Assembly: GCA_934565795.1 (NCBI GenBank)
Contig: CAKTIM010000010.1
Coordinates: forward strand, 1-64,000
DNA: 64,000 nt
Direction: 5' to 3'
Source: an uncultured Oscillospiraceae bacterium
GTDB taxonomy: Bacteria; Bacillota; Clostridia; Oscillospirales; Oscillospiraceae
The notes beneath the pieces were generated by a model. It made no database searches, had not been told where the DNA came from, and worked only from the letters and a program-made list of their open reading frames with translations. Both the position numbers and the translations under genes were made by a program. Positions 43,430 through 52,398 of this stretch are shown here, one piece after another (position 1 is the first letter of the stretch; every line of letters starts with the position of its first letter).

Positions 43430-44266
43430 GTGGAATTATCTGGCATTGAACACCTGATTTATGGCTTCCTGTCCGGCTTGACGGAGATTTTTCCCGTCTC
43501 GGCGCGTGCGCACAGCGCCATTGTGCTGAAGGTGCTGGGGGCGGAAAGGATCAGCGGGTTCCCTGTGCTATTGATTCATGCTGCCGTTCTGGCAGCGATT
43601 TATCTGTCCTGCAAGGCGCAGCTGGTCAAAATGTACCGTGCCCGGCGACTGGCCCGCGTTCCCAAGAAGCGCCGCAAGCGCCCGCTGGATCTGTGCAGCC
43701 TGATGGATTCCCGCTTTTTGTTTACCATGATGCTCCCGGTGATTTTGGTTGACCTGCTCTATGGAAAGATCTCCGAAATCAGCTTTGGGCTGCTGGCGAT
43801 ATCCGTACTGCTGTTTGTCAACGGTGTTTTTCTGTACATCCCCCAGTTTTTCCCGGGGAGCAATAAGGACGCCCGCTCCCTTTCCAGAGTCGAGGGACTT
43901 GTGATGGGCATCGGCGGGGGGCTGTCCGTTATCCCCGGCATGTCCGGCGTCGGTGCTTCGCTGTCCATCGGCTCTATCTACGGCGTGGAGCGCGGCTATG
44001 CCCTGAATATGTCGCTGATGATGAGCATGGCTTATTTCGCCGGAATGGTGGTGTATGACATCGCCGGTATCATCCGCAATGGGTTGGGGCTGTTCAGCTT
44101 CCAGTGGTTCCTGATTTATGTACTGACGGCAGCTCTGGCCTTTGTTGGGGCTATGCTGGCGATCAGAGTGATGCGCTCCCTTGCCGCTGACAAGGGATAC
44201 CAAATCTTCTCCTATTACTGCTGGGGCATTGCCCTGTTTACCTTTATCCTGAACCTGATGGCATAA
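43430..44266 (+). CDS. Divergent UppP/BacA-like membrane protein
   Basis: 278 residues, about seven or eight helices, clearly related to undecaprenyl-diphosphatase, which recycles the lipid carrier of wall synthesis. The two active-site motifs are altered: FLSGLTEIFPVSARAHS keeps one Glu and the His but has Ser for the first Glu and Ala for the second Ser; VIPGMSGVGASLS has Gly in place of the catalytic Arg. A basic loop RARRLARVPKKRRKR lies after helix 2. It may have another role or substrate. The start at GTG 43430 follows AAAGGAG, downstream of a promoter. It lies between tepA and ftsK. Confidence 0.75.
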   Translation: MELSGIEHLIYGFLSGLTEIFPVSARAHSAIVLKVLGAERISGFPVLLIHAAVLAAIYLSCKAQLVKMYRARRLARVPKKRRKRPLDLCSLMDSRFLFTMMLPVILVDLLYGKISEISFGLLAISVLLFVNGVFLYIPQFFPGSNKDARSLSRVEGLVMGIGGGLSVIPGMSGVGASLSIGSIYGVERGYALNMSLMMSMAYFAGMVVYDIAGIIRNGLGLFSFQWFLIYVLTAALAFVGAMLAIRVMRSLAADKGYQIFSYYCWGIALFTFILNLMA

Positions 44267-44280
44267 GGAGATTCCTGCAT

Positions 44281-47103
44281 ATGGCAAAGAAGAAAACAAA
44301 GCAGCAGAGCAAGGCCTCCGGCGCTGCTTCCAAGAAAAAGGCGTCACCGGCGAAAAACAGCCGTCCCGCCTCCAAATCCTCCAAGGCAACCAAAACGCCA
44401 AAGGTGAAAACGGAGTATGAAAGCGGCATTCCTGCTGCCACCGTGACGGCCATCGTCAGCCTGCTCCTGTTCATCCTGTTCCTGGTGATCTGCGTGAACC
44501 CGGACGGCGTGGTGCTCAAGGCCATCGGCAACCTCCTGACCGGCCTGGTGGGCCGGGCCGGGTTTTATTTTTCTGTCCCAGCGCTGCTGTACCTTTTCAT
44601 CATCAACGCTTTTGCGCGAAGGAGCAACGTCACCATGCGCAGCATCTGCACGGTGGCCTTTGTGCTCCTGTGTGGGTGTATTTATCACCTGGCCGTGCAG
44701 ACCCAGGGAATGGCCAGCGGCCTTGCGATTTTCCCCGACCTGTATCTGAGCGGAATGGAGGGCCGCAGCGGCGGTGTGCTGTGCGGCGGCCTGGCCGTGC
44801 TGCTGCGGGGGGCGTTTGGGAATGTGGTTTCCTATATTCTGATTGGCATATCTGCCGTGCTGACGCTGCTGGGGGCTTTGGAAATTACCATTCCCAGCCT
44901 GATTCGCGCCATCATAAACCGGCCCAGAGGCGGTTGGGAAAATGAAGAGCAGCAGCAGGTCTACGTGGAGCCCGCCACTGCGGTGGTCAACCACATCGCC
45001 AACAAGCAGATCGAGAATAAGCGCAAGCGCCTCCAGAAGCAGCAGCTCCAGCTTCAGCGCGAGCAGCTGATGCAGCAAATTTCTGAAAACCAGACGGAGC
45101 TTCCGCCTGCGAAGGCCCCCCGGTGGGCTGCGGATGCCCAGGAGAAGGCCGGTTCCTCCGCAAGAGAGCCGGTGGCAAAGCCGCCGCTGCCGCCCAAGCG
45201 CGGTGAGGCTGCCGCCCCAACCCCTGTTCGGGATTATTCCAGCGGCACGCCCTCCAACGCAGCCAATATGATGTCCACCATCGACCTGGATATCGAGTCG
45301 CCTCTGTTTGCCTCCGGCACCCCTGCCAAGCCTGCCGTGCCTGTGCGGGTGGACGCGGATCAGGATATGGAAGAAATTCCGGCCGCAATGCCGCCGCTGG
45401 AGGAGGAGATTCCCATAAAGCCCGCCCGGAAAGCGTCGACTTCCCCCAAGCCAGCCCGGCAGGAGGCAGCTGTTGCACCTGCTGAGGTAAAGCCCGGAAA
45501 GGTGACCGAAAAGGATGCCCAGAAATCTGCAATTCAGGTGGCAATGGAGATTCAGCAGGGGAGCGGCGCAGCGCCCGCTGAATACTGCTTCCCGCCCATC
45601 AGTCTTTTGAAGCGCCCCGCCGGCGGCAGCGCCGATGGGACGGACGAGATGCGGGAGAATTCCCGCCGTCTGAATGAGACCCTGGCCAGCTTCCACATCG
45701 ACGCGCACATCATCAATGTCACCCGCGGCCCCAGCGTCACCCGGTATGAGGTGGAGCTGGACAAGGGCGTCCGCCTCAATAAGCTGACCAACTGCGCCGA
45801 TGACATTGCCCTGAGCCTGGGCGCGTCTGGCGTCCGCATTGCGGCGGTTCCTGGAAAGATTTCCATCGTGGGCATTGAGGTGCCCAACCGGGCCGTCACC
45901 ATGGTTTCCCTGCGGGAGGTGATTGACTCCCAGGAATTCACCAAGTCCAAATCCAAGTCCTCCTTTGCGGTGGGCAAGGATATCAGCGGCTCCTGCATTG
46001 TCGGCAACATTGCCAAAATGCCCCATATGCTGATCGCCGGTACCACCGGCTCCGGCAAGTCGGTGTGCATGAACTCCATCATCATCAGCCTTTTGTACAA
46101 GTCCGGCCCCGAGGATGTAAAGCTTATCATGGTGGATCCAAAGATGGTGGAGCTGGGCATTTACAACGGCATTCCCCATTTGCTGATTCCCGTGGTCACC
46201 GACCCCAAAAAGGCCGCCGGTTCCCTGCAATGGGCGGTAACGGAGATGCTGCGGCGGTATAAGATGATGTCCGACCTGGGCGTGCGTGACCTGGAATCTT
46301 TCAACAGCATCGTGGTGCAGGAGGAGGGCGGCCAGAAGCTTCCCCAGGTAGTTATCATCATCGACGAGCTGGCCGATTTGATGCTGGTGGCCGCCAAAGA
46401 GGTGGAGGACTCCATCTGCCGCATTGCCCAGATGGGCCGCGCCGCCGGAATGCATCTAATCATTGCTACCCAGCGTCCCTCTGCCGACGTGATCACCGGC
46501 CTGATGAAGGCCAATATTCCGTCGCGCATTGCGTTTGCCGTCGCCTCCGCCATGGAATCCCGTATTATCCTGGACACCCAGGGCGCGGAAAAGCTGGTGG
46601 GCAAGGGCGACATGCTGTATGCCCCTATCGGGATCGGCAAGCCGCTGCGTGTGCAGGGCTGCTTCGTTTCCGACTCCGAGGTGGAAGCCGTGGCCGGATA
46701 TGTCAAGCAGCACTATATGGCTGACTATAACCAGCAGGTTTTGGAAGAGATCGAGAAGAAGGCGCAGCAGACGGGAAAGAGCGGCAAGCCCGGCCAGACA
46801 GAGCCGGAGCCGTCCTCCGAGGAGCTGGAGGGGGATGAAATGCTCCCGGCTGCCGTGGATGTCATTCTGGAAACCGGCCAGGCCTCCGTGTCCATGCTCC
46901 AGCGCCGCCTTAAGCTGGGCTACGCCCGCGCGGCAAGGATCGTGGATGAAATGGAGGAAAAGGGAATCGTCGGCCCCTTCCAGGGCTCCAAGCCCCGCGC
47001 AATTCTGGTCACCAAGGAGCAATGGGCAGCCATGAAGGGCGGCGGTGAGCAAATGAGCATGGACGACTTTGATAACGATCCCGTCCCAGAGGAACTGGAC
47101 TAA
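44281..47103 (+). CDS. ftsK: DNA translocase FtsK/SpoIIIE
   Basis: 940 residues. A Lys/Ala/Ser-rich N terminus, four membrane helices (about 60-210), a long Pro/Ala linker (about 240-430), the alpha-beta motor (Walker A GTTGSGKS near 587, Walker B VIIIDELADLM near 690, then RAAGMHLIIATQRPSADVIT) and a C-terminal winged-helix gamma domain (DVILETGQASVSMLQRRLKL). It pumps DNA through the division or sporulation septum in an ATP-driven, KOPS/SRS-guided way. Longer than B. subtilis SpoIIIE (about 790) because of the linker. Next to tepA and the spoIIIA operon, so a sporulation role is likely besides chromosome segregation. Confidence 0.93.
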   Translation: MAKKKTKQQSKASGAASKKKASPAKNSRPASKSSKATKTPKVKTEYESGIPAATVTAIVSLLLFILFLVICVNPDGVVLKAIGNLLTGLVGRAGFYFSVPALLYLFIINAFARRSNVTMRSICTVAFVLLCGCIYHLAVQTQGMASGLAIFPDLYLSGMEGRSGGVLCGGLAVLLRGAFGNVVSYILIGISAVLTLLGALEITIPSLIRAIINRPRGGWENEEQQQVYVEPATAVVNHIANKQIENKRKRLQKQQLQLQREQLMQQISENQTELPPAKAPRWAADAQEKAGSSAREPVAKPPLPPKRGEAAAPTPVRDYSSGTPSNAANMMSTIDLDIESPLFASGTPAKPAVPVRVDADQDMEEIPAAMPPLEEEIPIKPARKASTSPKPARQEAAVAPAEVKPGKVTEKDAQKSAIQVAMEIQQGSGAAPAEYCFPPISLLKRPAGGSADGTDEMRENSRRLNETLASFHIDAHIINVTRGPSVTRYEVELDKGVRLNKLTNCADDIALSLGASGVRIAAVPGKISIVGIEVPNRAVTMVSLREVIDSQEFTKSKSKSSFAVGKDISGSCIVGNIAKMPHMLIAGTTGSGKSVCMNSIIISLLYKSGPEDVKLIMVDPKMVELGIYNGIPHLLIPVVTDPKKAAGSLQWAVTEMLRRYKMMSDLGVRDLESFNSIVVQEEGGQKLPQVVIIIDELADLMLVAAKEVEDSICRIAQMGRAAGMHLIIATQRPSADVITGLMKANIPSRIAFAVASAMESRIILDTQGAEKLVGKGDMLYAPIGIGKPLRVQGCFVSDSEVEAVAGYVKQHYMADYNQQVLEEIEKKAQQTGKSGKPGQTEPEPSSEELEGDEMLPAAVDVILETGQASVSMLQRRLKLGYARAARIVDEMEEKGIVGPFQGSKPRAILVTKEQWAAMKGGGEQMSMDDFDNDPVPEELD

Positions 47104-47106
47104 ATT

Positions 47107-47208
47107 CTAAGGAATCTCTGAATAAATCGTCTGCGGCTGAACAGCGGATCTTTTGGTGAAAAAGCTCTCGCTGTCAGCTCCTGCCCATTGAATCAGAGCT
47201 TCTCTAAA
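47107..47208. mobile_element. MITE, copy 2 (internally deleted)
   Basis: CTAAGGAATCTCTGAATAAA at the left and AATCAGAGCTTCTCTAAAG at the right are the worn inverted ends of the 20566-20738 element, in reverse orientation. Internal stretches CTGCGGCTG, TCTTTTG and CTCGCTGTCAGCTC also match, but about 70 bases of the centre are missing. It lies between ftsK and spoIIIAA. Confidence 0.65.
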
Positions 47209-47316
47209 GTTGGAAATAATGGCTTTTCTTCACGAAAGGCCATTATTTTTTTGCCCTTTTCGCCTGAGCGCATGATACCCCCGTGCAGCGCATAGGCTTT
47301 CCCAGGAGTGATGCAA

Positions 47317-48141
47317 ATGACATGTGCGTGGAAGGAGCTGCTGGGCATTCTGCCCCAGCGGATCGGAGCGCAGGCAGCGCCCCATGAGGCGGCGCTCCAG
47401 GAGATTCGGCTTCGGATCAATCGTCCCCCCGAGTTTGTCCTGGGAAGCCGATGCCAGTGGGGGACGGGGAACGTTACCGTGGACGACCTGAATTACTGCA
47501 TCAATGCAGCCAGCCGGTATTCTCCCTGGTCTGCTGCCACCCTGGCTCAGGGATACATCACAGCACCCGGCGGGCATCGCATCGGCGTGTGCGGCGAGGC
47601 GGTTATAAAGGAGGGGCAGCTCACCGGCATCCGCAGCATTCGCTCGCTGTGTATCCGTGTGGCGCGGGATTTTCCGGGGCTGTCCAACGGCGTTCATTTT
47701 TCCGGGCAGGCAATGCTGATTCTGGGGGCGCCCGGCTGGGGGAAAACAACTCTCCTGCGGGATATGGCCCGCAGGCTTGCATCGGATATCACCGTCGCAG
47801 TGGTGGACGAGCGGCAGGAGCTGTTTCCGCCGGGCTTTCAGGAGGGCAGACGCATGGATATTCTCTTTGGCTGCCCAAAGCGCCAGGGGATCGAGACCAT
47901 GCTCAAAACCATGACGCCGGATTGTATTGCAGTGGATGAAATCACCTCTCAGGATGACTGTGCGGCGGTACTGGAGGCGTACGGCTGCGGCGTCCGTCTG
48001 ATTGCCACCGCCCACGCATCTGGGCTGAATGATTTTCGCCGCCGGAATGTGTATGCCCCGCTGCGGGGAAACAACGTCTTTGATTCCTATTTGATTCTTC
48101 ACAACGACAAATCCTTTCACATGGAGGCAAACCGCCTATGA
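47317..48141 (+). CDS. spoIIIAA: Stage III sporulation protein AA
   Basis: 274 residues. An ATPase of the secretion-ATPase type: Walker A LGAPGWGKTTLL (about residues 136-147), Walker B VVDERQEL and TPDCIAVDEI. It powers the SpoIIIA-SpoIIQ channel that links mother cell and forespore. The N-terminal part has LQEIRLRINRPPEFVLG. Start at 47317 chosen from AGGAG at 47304-47308; ATG 47311 and GTG 47308 are too close. Head of an eight-gene operon with overlapping ends. Confidence 0.93.
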   Translation: MTCAWKELLGILPQRIGAQAAPHEAALQEIRLRINRPPEFVLGSRCQWGTGNVTVDDLNYCINAASRYSPWSAATLAQGYITAPGGHRIGVCGEAVIKEGQLTGIRSIRSLCIRVARDFPGLSNGVHFSGQAMLILGAPGWGKTTLLRDMARRLASDITVAVVDERQELFPPGFQEGRRMDILFGCPKRQGIETMLKTMTPDCIAVDEITSQDDCAAVLEAYGCGVRLIATAHASGLNDFRRRNVYAPLRGNNVFDSYLILHNDKSFHMEANRL

Positions 48142-48650
48142 ACTACAAATGGATCGGAGCAATTCTCATCATCGGAAGCTGCACGGGCTTTGGAGTCTCC
48201 CTTGCCGTCCACCAGAAGCGAGAGGAGCTTCTGCTGCGCCAGCTGAGCCGGATTCTGGACGAAATGCTGTGGGAGCTTCCATTCCAGCTGACACCGCTGC
48301 CGGAGCTGGTGCGGCACGCCGTGGGGAAAAACAATGGCCTGATTGGGAACCTGTTCAGGGGTATGGCCGACCAGCTGGACAGGCAGGTGCTCCCGGATGT
48401 GCTCAGCTGCATGGAGGCTGAGCTGCACGAAAACGTCACGTCTTTTCCCCGCCTGCGGAAGATGCTCCTGCTGCTCGGCTCCTCCCTGGGGCGGTTTGAT
48501 CTGGCCGGGCAGCTGAAGGGGCTGTCCGCAGTCAAGGAGCAGTGTGCGCTTGAGCTGCAAGAGCTTCGCACCGACCGGGATCCCCGCCTGCGAAGCTATC
48601 GGATTCTGGGACTTTGCGCCGGGGCCGCCCTGGTGATTTTATTGATTTGA
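48138..48650 (+). CDS. spoIIIAB: Stage III sporulation protein AB
   Basis: 170 residues with an N-terminal membrane helix (WIGAILIIGSCTGFGVSLAV), a long helical cytoplasmic part and a C-terminal helix (ILGLCAGAALVILLI). The block GKNNGLIGNLFRGMADQLDR and LLLLGSSLGRFDLAGQLKGL are typical. It resembles type II secretion platform proteins (GspF-like) and forms the channel base with AA. Start overlaps the spoIIIAA stop by four bases. Confidence 0.9.
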   Translation: MNYKWIGAILIIGSCTGFGVSLAVHQKREELLLRQLSRILDEMLWELPFQLTPLPELVRHAVGKNNGLIGNLFRGMADQLDRQVLPDVLSCMEAELHENVTSFPRLRKMLLLLGSSLGRFDLAGQLKGLSAVKEQCALELQELRTDRDPRLRSYRILGLCAGAALVILLI

Positions 48651-48651
48651 T

Positions 48652-48846
48652 ATGGAAATTGATCTGATATTCAAAATAGCCGCCATCGGCATCATCGTAT
48701 CCATCCTGAATCAGGTGCTGTCCCGCTCCGGCAGGGACGAGCAGGCCACCATGACCACCCTTGCAGGGCTGGTGGTGGTGCTGATGATGCTGGCGCAGAA
48801 AATCGCCGAGCTGTTCAACCTGGTAAAGCAGCTGTTTCAGTTCTGA
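48652..48846 (+). CDS. spoIIIAC: Stage III sporulation protein AC
   Basis: 64 residues, two membrane helices (IFKIAAIGIIVSILNQVLSRSG and MTTLAGLVVVLMMLAQKIAEL in part) with the family-typical short loop SGRDEQATM. Small subunit of the feeding-tube complex. One base separates it from spoIIIAB, and its stop shares one base with the next ATG. Confidence 0.93.
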   Translation: MEIDLIFKIAAIGIIVSILNQVLSRSGRDEQATMTTLAGLVVVLMMLAQKIAELFNLVKQLFQF

Positions 48847-49241
48847 TGGATATTTTTTGGAAGGCCCTGGCAGCCGCGCTTGTCAGCGCCATTCTCACCC
48901 TTGCGCTTGACCGGCAGAGCCGTGATTTTTCTCTGCTGGTAACCGTCGCCGCCTGCGGGATGATTGCCATCGTCGCGGCCAAATTCCTGTCACCCGTCCT
49001 TGATTACCTGGGGCAGCTGGAGGCGTTGGGCGACCTGCGCAGTGATTTGCTGCTGTCCCTGGTGAAGATATTTGGCATTGGAATGTCCGGCGAGATGGCC
49101 GCGTCCGTCTGCACGGATGCCGGAAATTCCTCGCTGGGCAGGGGACTTCGCTTTCTATCCAACGCAGCGATTCTATACCTCTCGATACCCATCTTTTCTT
49201 CCCTGACCAGTCTGCTGGTACAGATTCTTGAAGATGTATGA
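48846..49241 (+). CDS. spoIIIAD: Stage III sporulation protein AD
   Basis: 131 residues, three to four membrane helices (KALAAALVSAILTLALD first), with SLVKIFGIGMSGEMAASVCTDAGNSSL, cut here at the conserved ALxxD-type block, and ILYLSIPIFSSLTSLLVQIL at the C terminus. AC and AD are related to each other and form part of the membrane platform. Its stop overlaps the spoIIIAE start by four bases. Confidence 0.93.
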   Translation: MDIFWKALAAALVSAILTLALDRQSRDFSLLVTVAACGMIAIVAAKFLSPVLDYLGQLEALGDLRSDLLLSLVKIFGIGMSGEMAASVCTDAGNSSLGRGLRFLSNAAILYLSIPIFSSLTSLLVQILEDV

Positions 49242-50284
49242 AATACCTTTTTTTATTTCTGACTGTGCTTTGTATGCTCCTGGCGCTTGCGCCAAATGTG
49301 GAGGCTGAGGAGCTGACCGTCCCAACGGTTCCGGCGGAGGCGGAGCGGCTGATGCCGGATTCACAGAGCGATTTCGGAGCGGGGCTGCTGTCCATGCTCC
49401 AAAAGGCGCTGCCGGATGCCTACATTGAATTTCGGCAAGCCCTGAAAACAGGCTTGGCCGTGTTCAGCTGCGTGTTTCTCGTCTCCATCCTGCTGTCCGT
49501 CGGCTGCGCAACTTCTGCGGCAGAAATTGCGGGCGCCGCATGCATTGCCGGGCTGATGCTGCGGGATTCCCGGGTGCTGATCGGGCTGGCAATCGAAACC
49601 GTGGTGGAGATCAGCGAGTATTCCAAGCTTTTTCTGCCGGTGATGACAGCCGCCGCCTCCGCTCGCGGCGCAATGACCTCGTCGGCGGCATTGTATGTGG
49701 GCACCTCCGTCGTGACCGCTTTCCTGACAAATACCCTTCGGCGGGTGCTTGTTCCGGCAATCTATCTTTTCCTGGCGGCCTCTGTGGCGAATTGCGCCCT
49801 GGGAGAGGAGACGCTGAAGCAGCTTCGCGATACCATTAAGAAGCTTGCCGCCTGGTTCCTGAAGGCGGTGCTCACCGCTTTTCTTACTTACATGAGCATC
49901 ACCGGCGCAGTGACAGGCACTGCCGACAAGACCGCCCTGAAAGCGGCAAAGGCGGCCATATCCACTGTGGTGCCCGTCATTGGCAAAACGCTGGCCGATG
50001 CCTCCGAGGCGCTCCTTCTCAGTGCCGACATTGCGAAAAACACCATCGGGATTTACGGCATCTTCGCGTTTTCCGGGATCTTTCTCGCCCCCTTTTTTAA
50101 GATTGGCGCGCACTATCTGGTGCTGAAGGGGACGGCTGCCCTCTGCGCTATCGTCGGATGTAAGCGGCTGACGAACCTGACCGAGGATTTTTGTACCGCC
50201 ATGGGGATCCTGCTTGGGATGACTGGGGTGATGTGTACCCTGTCCATCATCGGCACCGTCTGCTTTATGAAAGGAGCCGGCTAA
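49238..50284 (+). CDS. spoIIIAE: Stage III sporulation protein AE
   Basis: 348 residues. A signal peptide or first helix (FLFLTVLCMLLALAPNVEAEE) is followed by an outside segment and six or more helices. The family blocks are GVVEISEYSKLFLPV-like (here VVEISEYSKLFLPVMTAAAS) and GTADKTALKAAKAAISTVVP. Largest membrane subunit of the channel, resembling export-gate proteins. Its stop overlaps the spoIIIAF ATG. Confidence 0.93.
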   Translation: MKYLFLFLTVLCMLLALAPNVEAEELTVPTVPAEAERLMPDSQSDFGAGLLSMLQKALPDAYIEFRQALKTGLAVFSCVFLVSILLSVGCATSAAEIAGAACIAGLMLRDSRVLIGLAIETVVEISEYSKLFLPVMTAAASARGAMTSSAALYVGTSVVTAFLTNTLRRVLVPAIYLFLAASVANCALGEETLKQLRDTIKKLAAWFLKAVLTAFLTYMSITGAVTGTADKTALKAAKAAISTVVPVIGKTLADASEALLLSADIAKNTIGIYGIFAFSGIFLAPFFKIGAHYLVLKGTAALCAIVGCKRLTNLTEDFCTAMGILLGMTGVMCTLSIIGTVCFMKGAG

Positions 50285-50808
50285 TGGAAGCGCTTCGGAG
50301 CGTTGTGCTCAGCGTTGTATGCGCAGCATTGATTTGCGGCATTCTGACCGACCTGTCTGCCAAGACTGGCTTTGCGAAGCTGATCCGACTTGCGTGCAGC
50401 ATCTTCCTCGCCTTTACGCTGGTTGCACCGCTGCTTCGGCTGCGGTTCCCGGCATGGGAGGAGGAGAAGAACCGCTATCTGGCGGAGGCACAGGACGCAG
50501 CCGATGTGGGTGAAAATATCCGCCTGCGTTCCGTTGCCGGAATCATACGGCAGGAGGCGGAAGCATATATCTTGAAAGAAGCCAAATCCATCGGCGCAAA
50601 CCTGGAGGTGGAGGTCGAGCTGGATTCCGGGGAGCCTCCCGCGCCATCGGCAGTCACTCTGCGCGGAGACTTTGATGAATCCATAGAAACACGGCTGAGC
50701 AGGCTGCTGGCAGATGAACTTGGCATACCAAAGGAGCATCAGACATGGATCAGACAGCAGTCCCATTTCTCAAGCAGTTCTTCGCAAAATACAAGCCCGT
50801 CCTACTGA
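50284..50808 (+). CDS. spoIIIAF: Stage III sporulation protein AF
   Basis: 174 residues, start at 50284 sharing one base with the preceding stop. Two N-terminal helices (LSVVCAALICGILTDLSAKTG and IRLACSIFLAFTLVAPLL in part) precede a soluble ring-building domain (about 90-160, with ANLEVEVELDSGEPPAPSAV). The C terminus is Ser/Gln-rich. Its last 64 bases overlap spoIIIAG, which has its own ribosome binding site inside this gene. Confidence 0.88.
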   Translation: MEALRSVVLSVVCAALICGILTDLSAKTGFAKLIRLACSIFLAFTLVAPLLRLRFPAWEEEKNRYLAEAQDAADVGENIRLRSVAGIIRQEAEAYILKEAKSIGANLEVEVELDSGEPPAPSAVTLRGDFDESIETRLSRLLADELGIPKEHQTWIRQQSHFSSSSSQNTSPSY

Positions 50809-51254
50809 TCCTTTTGGTTGGAATTATACTGATGCTCCTGCCGGTGGGCAGCAGGGAGCAGAAGCAGGAAACGGCTGTGCAGCCCAGCGAGAAAACGGAA
50901 CAGACCGTCAGCCTCCAAGATCGGCTCTCCGCCTTTCTCAGCCAGATGGCCGGTGCGGGAAAGGTACAGGTTCTGCTTACGGAGGCCGCAGGTGAGCAGA
51001 CCATCTATCAGTCAGACAAGGATACGTCCACAAACGACAATTCTCAGACGGATCGGTCGGATACCGTCATCCTCACAGGCAGTACCCGGAACCAGGAGGG
51101 GCTGATCTGCCAGGTCAATCCACCCACCTATCTTGGCGCGGTGGTGCTGTGTCAGGGTGCCGACCAGCCGTCCGTCCGGCTCGCCATCACCGAGGCCGTA
51201 GCCAACGCAACCGGGCTGGGATATCACAAAATAACCATTTTGAAAATGAAATGA
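50745..51254 (+). CDS. spoIIIAG: Stage III sporulation protein AG
   Basis: 169 residues: one N-terminal helix (KPVLLILLVGIILMLLPVG) and an outside domain with QMAGAGKVQVLLTEAAGEQT and the conserved LICQVNPPTYLGAVVLCQGA, then VRLAITEAVANATGLGYHKI. AG forms a large multimeric ring in the space between the two membranes. The start follows AAAGGAG. Confidence 0.92.
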   Translation: MDQTAVPFLKQFFAKYKPVLLILLVGIILMLLPVGSREQKQETAVQPSEKTEQTVSLQDRLSAFLSQMAGAGKVQVLLTEAAGEQTIYQSDKDTSTNDNSQTDRSDTVILTGSTRNQEGLICQVNPPTYLGAVVLCQGADQPSVRLAITEAVANATGLGYHKITILKMK

Positions 51255-51270
51255 ATGGAGGATTCGTTTT

Positions 51271-51828
51271 ATGAAAGTATGGAAAAAGAACCTGGTAGCC
51301 GCTGCCGTTTTGGTCACGGTCTGTGCAGGAATCTACGTCAACTGGCTTTACACAGAGAAGGATTCCGTGGCGAGCCTGTCCGATACCCTGGATTACGAAA
51401 AGGTCATGTCCGAGGATGGGCTGCTGCTTACCGAGGACGTAGCCGCCATCACGGCAGGGGAGGACATCAGCACCACAGCGACGGATTATTTCGCAGCCGT
51501 CCGGCTTTCCCGTCAGCAGGCGCGGGACAGTGCCTTTAACATGCTTCAGGAGGCCATGACCTACAGCGAATCCGACAAAGCAGCGGAGTCGGCCCTGGAT
51601 CTGGAGGACATTGTGCAGACCGCCCTCAGCGAGGCGCAGATTGAAAGCCTGATTATCGCCAAGGGCTACCGGGACTGCGTGGCCTACATGACCTCCGACG
51701 GAATCTCCGTCGCCGTATCCTCGCCGGATGGCGGGCTGCAATCGGCGGATGTGGCCGTTATCGCGGATGTGGTCATGTCCCAGTCGGACTATGGCCTGAA
51801 TGATATCCGCGTGGTGGAAGTACAGTAG
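51271..51828 (+). CDS. spoIIIAH: Stage III sporulation protein AH
   Basis: 185 residues with one N-terminal helix (LVAAAVLVTVCAGIYVNWLY) and a YscJ/FliF-like outside domain: YFAAVRLSRQQARDSAFNML, ALSEAQIESLIIAKGYRDCV and YMTSDGISVAVSSP. AH locks onto SpoIIQ from the forespore side to build the channel. The start follows TGGAGG. A terminator ends the operon after it. SpoIIQ itself is not in the window. Confidence 0.93.
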   Translation: MKVWKKNLVAAAVLVTVCAGIYVNWLYTEKDSVASLSDTLDYEKVMSEDGLLLTEDVAAITAGEDISTTATDYFAAVRLSRQQARDSAFNMLQEAMTYSESDKAAESALDLEDIVQTALSEAQIESLIIAKGYRDCVAYMTSDGISVAVSSPDGGLQSADVAVIADVVMSQSDYGLNDIRVVEVQ

Positions 51829-51845
51829 CGTTTCAGGCAAATCAA

Positions 51846-51872
51846 GGGGAGGCAGTTTTGCCTCCTCTTTTT
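51846..51872 (+). terminator. Terminator of the spoIIIA operon
   Basis: GGGGAGGCA pairs with TGCCTCCTC (one G-U pair) across GTTT, followed by TTTTT. Confidence 0.8.
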
Positions 51873-51942
51873 GCTGTCAGCGCCGTCGGCCCGCGCCGGT
51901 TGCCAGGGTAAAATGATTTGTGCGCGCCATTTCAGAAAATAG

Positions 51943-51970
51943 TTGTATTTTTCTGGAATTGTGATACAAT
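51943..51970 (+). promoter_or_regulatory. Promoter of the asp23-nusB unit
   Basis: TTGTAT (51943-51948), a 16-base spacer and TACAAT (51965-51970), with AGGAGG and the ATG at 52024 following about 50 bases downstream. Confidence 0.55.
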
Positions 51971-52023
51971 ATATAAAAGTTTGCCATGCCGATCTCATGG
52001 CGATTGAACAGGAGGAAGCTACT

Positions 52024-52389
52024 ATGGCTGAATATAAGCAGTATATTACCCAGGCGCAGGAGAACGGAACCATTATGATCTCCGAGGATGTGGTATCCAC
52101 CATTGCAGCGCATGCGGTATCCGATGTGGAGGGCGTGGCCGGAATCGTCACCAAGCCCGGCGCGGACATTGCCGATCTAATCAGCAAGAACTGGGGCAAG
52201 GGTGTTAAAATTCTGATTTCCGAGGACAACAGCCTGTCCATCGATTGCAGCGTTTCCATTTACTACGGTCAGAGTGTAGTGGATACTGCCCAGGCCGTCC
52301 AGGCCGCCATCGTCAACGCGGTAGAATCCATGACCGGCGTAAAGGTGCGCGTTATAAACGTCAATGTCTGCGGCATCGTCCGCAAGTAA
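52024..52389 (+). CDS. Asp23/Gls24 family envelope stress protein
   Basis: 121 residues. The Asp23 fold shows GTIMISEDVVSTIAAHAVSD, then VEGVAGIV, then a Lys/Val-rich middle and YGQSVVDTAQAVQAAIVNAV followed by VRVINVNVCGIV. Such proteins sit under the membrane in Gram-positives and appear in alkaline or envelope stress; in Clostridia one copy habitually precedes nusB, as here. The start at 52024 follows CAGGAGG. Confidence 0.9.
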   Translation: MAEYKQYITQAQENGTIMISEDVVSTIAAHAVSDVEGVAGIVTKPGADIADLISKNWGKGVKILISEDNSLSIDCSVSIYYGQSVVDTAQAVQAAIVNAVESMTGVKVRVINVNVCGIVRK

Positions 52390-52398
52390 GGGAGCGCT

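Noticed and set aside
44344..46455. Very long antisense frame (about 700 codons) opposite ftsK, and similar ones opposite copA and the dpp permeases
   Set aside because: They are shadows of GC-rich genes; no start signals, His/Gly/Gln-rich composition and clear homology on the other strand.
47271..47298. Sigma-E-like GCGCATAG box before spoIIIAA, matching the one before cwlD
   Set aside because: The -35 match is poor and the predicted start would fall on the ribosome binding site; kept only as a hint, not annotated.
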